This document shows, one piece after another, positions 12,095 through 15,792 of a stretch of 15,792 nucleotides of DNA. The DNA is taken from contig NZ_CAJMDQ010000062.1 in assembly GCF_905212195.1 (NCBI RefSeq), positions 1 to 15,792 on the forward strand, read 5' to 3'. The notes under the pieces are model-generated. The model was not told where the DNA came from, made no database searches, and saw nothing but the letters and a program-made list of their open reading frames with translations. The stretch comes from an uncultured Anaerotignum sp. GTDB lineage: Bacteria; Bacillota; Clostridia; Lachnospirales; Anaerotignaceae. A program made the translations under genes and the position numbers. The first letter of the stretch is position 1, and every line of letters begins with the position of its first letter.

Positions 12095-12556
12095 TTACAT
12101 CTTTCTTGCCAGATCAACCATTTCGATGGCAGAGCATGCCACGTCATAGCCTTTGTTGCCTGCTTTTGTGCCAGCGCGTTCGATGGCCTGTTCGATGGTG
12201 TCTGTGGTCAGTACGCCGAACATCACAGGTACGCCTGTTTCCAGAGCGATGTGTGCTGTGCCTTTGGAAACTTCGTTGCAAACGTAGTCATAATGGCTGG
12301 TTGCACCGCGGATGACTGCGCCCAGACACAGGATGGCGTCATATTTGCCGCTTTTTGCCATTTTCTGTGCGATGGTGGGGATTTCAAAAGCCCCGGGAAC
12401 CCATGCAATAGAAATATCGTCACCGTCTACGCCGTGACGTACCAGAGCGTCTTCTGCGCCGCTGACCAGTTTGCTTACGATAAATTCGTTAAATCTTGCG
12501 GCAACAATGCCGATTTTCATACCCTTGCCGTTTAAATATCCTTCTAAAACTTTCAT
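12095..12556 (-). CDS. ribH: 6,7-dimethyl-8-ribityllumazine synthase
   Basis: Condenses 5-amino-6-ribitylaminouracil with 3,4-dihydroxy-2-butanone 4-phosphate to give lumazine, the penultimate riboflavin step. The 153-residue product has the standard length. Seen: the substrate-binding segment VAARFNEFI (about residues 18-26), VPGAFEIP (53-60), the phosphate-binding GAVIRGATSH (79-88) with catalytic His88 in HYDYV, and GVLTTDT (114-120). The protein normally assembles into a pentamer or a 60-subunit capsid. Start: ATG 12556 with AGGAGG 8 nt upstream. It is the last gene of the operon, 24 nt after ribBA, and is followed by two hairpins that lack U tracts. Confidence 0.97.
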   Translation of the reverse strand: MKVLEGYLNGKGMKIGIVAARFNEFIVSKLVSGAEDALVRHGVDGDDISIAWVPGAFEIPTIAQKMAKSGKYDAILCLGAVIRGATSHYDYVCNEVSKGTAHIALETGVPVMFGVLTTDTIEQAIERAGTKAGNKGYDVACSAIEMVDLARKM

Positions 12557-12580
12557 TGCTGTATCCTCCTGACTTTGTTT

Positions 12581-13786
12581 TTATAAAATGTGAGAGAAAA
12601 TGTGACCCATTTTCTGCTGTTTTGTCTGCAAATAGAATTCGTCATCTTCCTGGGGTTCGATTTCGATGGGCACACGTTCCACAATGGAAACGCCGAAGCC
12701 GTCCAGACCATAAACCTTTGTGGGGTTGTTTGTGAGGAGCCGCAGTTCTTTTGCACCTAAATCCTGCAAAATCTGTGCACCAATCCAGTATTCCCGCAGG
12801 TCAGGTGCAAAGCCCAGTTCCAGGTTGGCTTCTACGGTATCTCTGCCTCTTTCCTGCAGTTCGTAGGCTTTCAGTTTGTTAATCAGGCCGATGCCTCTGC
12901 CTTCCTGACGCATATACAGCAGGATGCCTCTGCCTTCTTTTTCAATCTGCGCCATGGCTGCCGCAAGCTGCTGTCCGCAGTCGCAGCGGCGGGAACCGAA
13001 TACGTCACCTGTCAGGCATTCAGAGTGCACACGGCACAGCAGGTTTTTGCCGTCGCCGATGTCGCCTTTTACCAGTGCAACGTGGTGTTCGCCAGTCAGG
13101 TCGTTCACATAACCGAAAATGCGGAATTCGCCGTATTTTGTGGGCATTTTTGCTTCTGCTTCCCGAATGACGTGTTTTTCGTTGCGGCGGCAGTAGTTCT
13201 GCAAATCGTGGATGGTGATGAATTTCAGGTTATATTTGTCAGCCAGTTCCCACAGGGAAGGGGTGCGCATCATGGTGCCGTCGTCTGCCATGATTTCGCA
13301 GCACAGACCGCACTGTTTCAGTCCAGCCAGACGCAGCAGGTCAACAGTAGCTTCTGTGTGTCCTTCTCTGGTGAGCACGCCGCCTCTGCGGGCAATGAGA
13401 GGGAACATGTGACCGGGACGACGGAAATCTTGAGGTTTTGCGTCGTCTTCCACGCATTTTCTTGCGGTGTAGCCACGTTCTTCGGCAGAAATGCCTGTGG
13501 TGGTGTCTACATGGTCAATGGAAACGGTGAAGGCGGTGCAGTGGTTGTCTGTATTGTCAGAAACCATCTGGGGCAGCATGAGCTTTTTGCCCAGTTCTTC
13601 ACTCATGGGCATGCAGATGAGCCCTTTGCCGTGGGTTGCCATAAAGTTTACGTTTTCTGTGGTGGCAAATTCTGCCGCACAGATGAGATCCCCTTCGTTT
13701 TCTCTGTCGGGGTCGTCAGTCACCAGAATCATACGACCCTGACGCAGTTCTTCCAATGCTTCTTCGATGGTGTTATATTCACGCAT
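12581..13786 (-). CDS. ribBA: Bifunctional DHBP synthase / GTP cyclohydrolase II
   Basis: One protein of 401 residues supplies both branches of riboflavin synthesis. The N-terminal domain (about 1-200) converts ribulose-5-phosphate to 3,4-dihydroxy-2-butanone 4-phosphate. It carries the acidic motif DDPDRENEGDL (24-34), THGKGLICMP (51-60) and RRPGHMFPLIARRGG (about 122-136). The C-terminal domain (about 207-401) opens the GTP ring and carries the zinc cysteines Cys257, Cys268 and Cys270 (GDVFGSRRCDCG), YMRQEGRGIGL (291-301) and LLTNNPTK (350-357). All expected catalytic and metal residues are present, so both activities should be intact. Start: ATG 13786 with AGGAGG 8 nt upstream. It lies 18 nt after ribE and 24 nt before ribH. 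Confidence 0.97.
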   Translation of the reverse strand: MREYNTIEEALEELRQGRMILVTDDPDRENEGDLICAAEFATTENVNFMATHGKGLICMPMSEELGKKLMLPQMVSDNTDNHCTAFTVSIDHVDTTTGISAEERGYTARKCVEDDAKPQDFRRPGHMFPLIARRGGVLTREGHTEATVDLLRLAGLKQCGLCCEIMADDGTMMRTPSLWELADKYNLKFITIHDLQNYCRRNEKHVIREAEAKMPTKYGEFRIFGYVNDLTGEHHVALVKGDIGDGKNLLCRVHSECLTGDVFGSRRCDCGQQLAAAMAQIEKEGRGILLYMRQEGRGIGLINKLKAYELQERGRDTVEANLELGFAPDLREYWIGAQILQDLGAKELRLLTNNPTKVYGLDGFGVSIVERVPIEIEPQEDDEFYLQTKQQKMGHIFSHIL

Positions 13787-13804
13787 AACGTAATCCTCCT
13801 ATGT

Positions 13805-14455
13805 TTAAAATCCGTTTTCCCGGAGGAAATCCATGGTCAATGTGGATTTCTTGGGGGTGGATTCTGTGTTCTTTGCTAAAAATTTCTGAATGTATTTGCC
13901 GATGACGTCTGTTTCCAGATTGCAGGCGTAGCCTTTGGGACGGTCTAAAAGGGCCGTATGTCCGCCGGTGTGGGGGATGATGCCCACACGGAAGCTGTCT
14001 TTGCCCACATCCATCACTGTCAGGCTGGTGCCGTCAATGGCGATGGAACCTTTTTCCACAATGCCCGAAAGGATTTCCGGGTCTGCGCCGATGGTAAGGA
14101 CAACAGCTTGTCCTTCCGGTTTCTGGGAAAGGAAAGTGCCTTGCCCGTCAATGTGCCCCGTGACCATATGCCCGCCAAAACGCCCGTCTGCTGCCATGGC
14201 TCTTTCCAGATGTACCACGCTGCCCCGTTTCAGGCTGCCCAGATTGGTGCGGCGCAGGCTTTCCGCCATGACAAAGGCTGTAAAGCCGTCTTTTTCCAGT
14301 TTCGTCACCGTCAGACAGGTACCGTTGACGGCAATGCTGTCCCCCAGCTTTGTGCCGCCCAGTACGGTGGTTGCAGCAATTTGCAGCTCGCCGCCGTCTT
14401 TGGTGAGGGAAACACCCCGAATGGTGCCCAGTTCCTCAATGATGCCTGTGAACAT
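13805..14455 (-). CDS. ribE: Riboflavin synthase, alpha subunit
   Basis: Dismutates two molecules of 6,7-dimethyl-8-ribityllumazine into riboflavin and the pyrimidine that RibH reuses. The 216-residue product consists of two tandem lumazine-binding beta-barrel repeats (about 1-95 and 96-195) and a short C-terminal helix used for trimer formation. Seen: the diagnostic start MFTGIIEE, SIAVNGTCLTV in repeat one, GGHMVTGHIDG at the junction, and SIAIDGTSLTV in repeat two. Start: ATG 14455 directly abuts the ribD stop codon (TAAATG), with AGGAGG inside the last codons of ribD. Translational coupling to ribD is therefore likely. Confidence 0.97.
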   Translation of the reverse strand: MFTGIIEELGTIRGVSLTKDGGELQIAATTVLGGTKLGDSIAVNGTCLTVTKLEKDGFTAFVMAESLRRTNLGSLKRGSVVHLERAMAADGRFGGHMVTGHIDGQGTFLSQKPEGQAVVLTIGADPEILSGIVEKGSIAIDGTSLTVMDVGKDSFRVGIIPHTGGHTALLDRPKGYACNLETDVIGKYIQKFLAKNTESTPKKSTLTMDFLRENGF

Positions 14456-15553
14456 TTACTTCGCCTCCTGTTTCGGGAAATCATAAACGCAGAGTACATC
14501 GTTTCCAAAGGTCTGTACTTCTGCCAGATGCAGGTCGGCCGCTTCCGATGGAAGGGATATGCCATCTCCTGCAATGGGTGATTTTGCTGCTGCGCCCCCA
14601 AATACTTTTGCCCCAATGTATACATACGCCCGTTGTATCAGGTTTTCTGCCAGAAAAGCCCCGTTCAGTGTGGCGCCGCCTTCCAGCAGGATGCCGCTGA
14701 TTTGTTTTTCCCCCAGTCTGTCCATAAGGGCAGGGAGGGGAACTTTTTCCCCGTCAAAGACCAGCACTTCCGCGCCTTTTGCTGTCAGAGCTGCCTGTTT
14801 TTCTTCGTCCTTGGAACAGGTTGCCACAATCAGTGGAATGTCTTTTGCCGTCTGCACCAGTTTGCTGTCCAGCGGAATCTGTAATTTGCTGTCACAAATG
14901 ATGCGGATGGGATTTCGTCCATCATCTCCCAGCCGGCAGTTCAGCATGGGGTCGTCTGCAAGAACGGTGCCGATGCCTGCCAGAATGGCCGGATACCGCC
15001 GCCGCAGCTGGTGTACATGATGGCGGCTGTCCTCGTTGGTAATCCACTGGGATGCGCCGGTGACTGTGGCGATTTTCCCGTCGGCAGTCATGGCGTATTT
15101 CATGGCCACATAAGGCCGCTTTGTGGTGATGTAGTGAAAGAAAGGACCGTTGAGGGCGTCACATTCCTCACGGAGGAAATCTTCTTCCACCTCAACACCT
15201 GCCGCTCTCAAAATAGCTGCCCCTTTGCCTGCCACCTTGGGATTGGGGTCGCGGGAACCAATGACCACTTTGGCAATGCCGGCTTCCAGCAGGGCTTCTG
15301 TGCAGGGTGGTGTCTTGCCGTAGTGACAGCAGGGCTCCAAAGTCACATAGATAGTGGCGCCTTTGGGTGAGGTGCGGCAGTTTGCCAGCGCGTTGCGCTC
15401 TGCGTGGAGTTCGCCAAAGCGTGCGTGCCAGCCTTCCCCGATGATCTCGCCGTCCTTGACAATGACCGCGCCCACCAGTGGGTTGGGGTCAACGGCACCG
15501 ATGCCGTTTTTGGCAAGGGCAATGGCGTGCCGCATAAAATCCTGTTTTTCCAT
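14456..15553 (-). CDS. ribD: Bifunctional riboflavin-specific deaminase / reductase
   Basis: Performs the second and third steps after GTP cyclohydrolase II: deamination of the pyrimidine ring, then NADPH-dependent reduction of the ribosyl side chain. The 365-residue product has the normal length. Seen: the N-terminal cytidine-deaminase-type domain (about 1-145) with zinc ligands His50, Cys75 and Cys84 and proton-shuttle Glu52 (HAE, PCCHYGKTPPC). The C-terminal reductase domain (about 146-365) has RPYVAMKYAMTADGKIA, GIGTVLADDPMLNCR and LLEGGATLNGAFL. Start: ATG 15553 with GGAAG 8 nt upstream; the longer frame to 15610 would run into the terminator hairpin of the leader. It is the first gene of the operon, controlled by the upstream FMN riboswitch. 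Confidence 0.96.
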   Translation of the reverse strand: MEKQDFMRHAIALAKNGIGAVDPNPLVGAVIVKDGEIIGEGWHARFGELHAERNALANCRTSPKGATIYVTLEPCCHYGKTPPCTEALLEAGIAKVVIGSRDPNPKVAGKGAAILRAAGVEVEEDFLREECDALNGPFFHYITTKRPYVAMKYAMTADGKIATVTGASQWITNEDSRHHVHQLRRRYPAILAGIGTVLADDPMLNCRLGDDGRNPIRIICDSKLQIPLDSKLVQTAKDIPLIVATCSKDEEKQAALTAKGAEVLVFDGEKVPLPALMDRLGEKQISGILLEGGATLNGAFLAENLIQRAYVYIGAKVFGGAAAKSPIAGDGISLPSEAADLHLAEVQTFGNDVLCVYDFPKQEAK

Positions 15554-15574
15554 TTTCGCCACTTCCTTTTCTGC

Positions 15575-15619
15575 AAAAAAATAACCCTGAACAGACGGGA
15601 AACCGTCCACTCAGGGCTT
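15575..15619 (-). terminator. Riboswitch-controlled terminator before ribD
   Basis: On the minus strand, the outer stem pairs 15611-15619 with 15583-15590 (core CCCTGA/TCAGGG). An inner stem GACGG/CCGTC (15603-15607 with 15594-15598) continues across a small internal loop, and A/T7 follows (15581-15575). It ends a few bases before the ribD ribosome binding site, as expected of an FMN-riboswitch expression platform. Confidence 0.85.
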
Positions 15620-15646
15620 TAAAATCCATGAAAAAAATACGCATAT

Positions 15647-15683
15647 CCAAAACAAAGGGTACCACAAACACACCCCTTTTTGG
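15647..15683 (-). promoter_or_regulatory. Possible antiterminator or accessory stem in the rib leader
   Basis: On the minus strand CCAAAAAGGG (15683-15674) can pair with CCCTTTGTTTTGG (15659-15647) as 10 bp with a 3-nt bulge. It lies between the aptamer and the terminator. Its role is not clear from one sequence. Confidence 0.35.
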
Positions 15684-15734
15684 TATACACAAAAGAACAG
15701 AACAAAAACAGAAAAATCTGCCTTGTGCTGTTAT

Positions 15735-15792
15735 GATCTTCTTCCATCCAGACTATACTGTCGGTTTTGGAATCTCACCAAATCCTGACTTG
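15735..15792 (-). promoter_or_regulatory. FMN riboswitch (RFN element), 3' part, cut by window edge
   Basis: The minus strand reads through GGATTTGGTGAGATTCCAAAACCGACAGTATAGTCTGGATGGAAGAAGATC in order, in segments that match the conserved 3' half of the RFN aptamer: the GGTGAGATTCC hairpin, ACCGACAGTATAGTC and the closing GGATGGAAGA strand. The 5' half and the promoter lie beyond 15792. When FMN is bound, the downstream terminator forms and ribDEBAH is shut off. Confidence 0.95.

Larger units (their letters stand above)
15554..15734 (-). other. ribD leader between aptamer and start codon
   Basis: This 181-nt untranslated leader contains the terminator hairpin, one possible competing stem, and U-rich stretches (minus strand of 15690-15715). 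It has no open reading frame with a ribosome binding site other than ribD. Confidence 0.6.

Noticed and set aside
11730..12147. Short frames on the minus strand in the palindromic region
   Set aside because: They run through the hairpins, overlap the end of ribH, and lack ribosome binding sites and recognisable domains.

Overview
The window is a 15.8 kb piece of a bacterial chromosome, most likely from an anaerobic member of the Clostridia (Bacillota), perhaps Lachnospirales. That placement is inferred from strong AGGAGG-type ribosome binding sites, sigma-A promoters, many U-tract terminators, an FMN-riboswitch-led ribDEBAH operon, a NusG-II/Gx gene pair, and family choices such as NSS and AGCS transporters and a CyuA-type lyase. 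Base composition looks moderate, near 50% GC. No species is claimed. There is no integrase, transposase, CRISPR array or phage gene.

Layout. Positions 1-120 hold the 3' half of a tRNA-Arg(CCU) gene and its terminator. The 5' half is missing, as expected at the far end of an element integrated into a tRNA gene. An ANT(6)-type aminoglycoside adenylyltransferase gene with a TTG start follows (+, 140-1012). On the minus strand come a marR regulator and a FUSC-type membrane protein (1049-2553), with a sigma-A promoter and palindromic operator at 2572-2625. A 54-residue ribbon-helix-helix protein (-) and a SLOG-fold protein (+) are divergent across an AT-rich control region (2771-3499). A 210-bp nested inverted-repeat segment (3506-3715) separates them from an amino-acid block: an NSS transporter (-), and a CyuA-type Fe-S cysteine/serine lyase plus an AGCS transporter (+), 3734-8254. 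tRNA-Phe with a near-consensus promoter follows (8436-8561), then a NusG-II domain protein and a Gx transporter (8668-9523).

The right half starts with guaB (9821-11326), an IMP dehydrogenase of the unusual type known from Tritrichomonas foetus, behind a roughly 190-nt leader that contains an intrinsic terminator. A small unknown gene (11468-11701, -) and a 393-bp gene-free, palindrome-rich stretch (11702-12094) lead to the riboflavin operon on the minus strand: partial FMN riboswitch, terminator, ribD, ribE, ribBA, ribH. Its gene spacings are 0, 18 and 24 nt. Together these four genes encode the path from GTP and ribulose-5-phosphate to riboflavin, apart from the separate dephosphorylation step.

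Most protein-coding content is ordinary housekeeping metabolism and transport. The more unusual material is in the non-coding parts: the tRNA remnant, the nested inverted repeat, the guaB leader, and the multi-hairpin region bracketed by a 12-bp direct repeat. I found no convincing undescribed multi-gene system. The RHH/SLOG pair and the palindromic region are the best candidates for follow-up.
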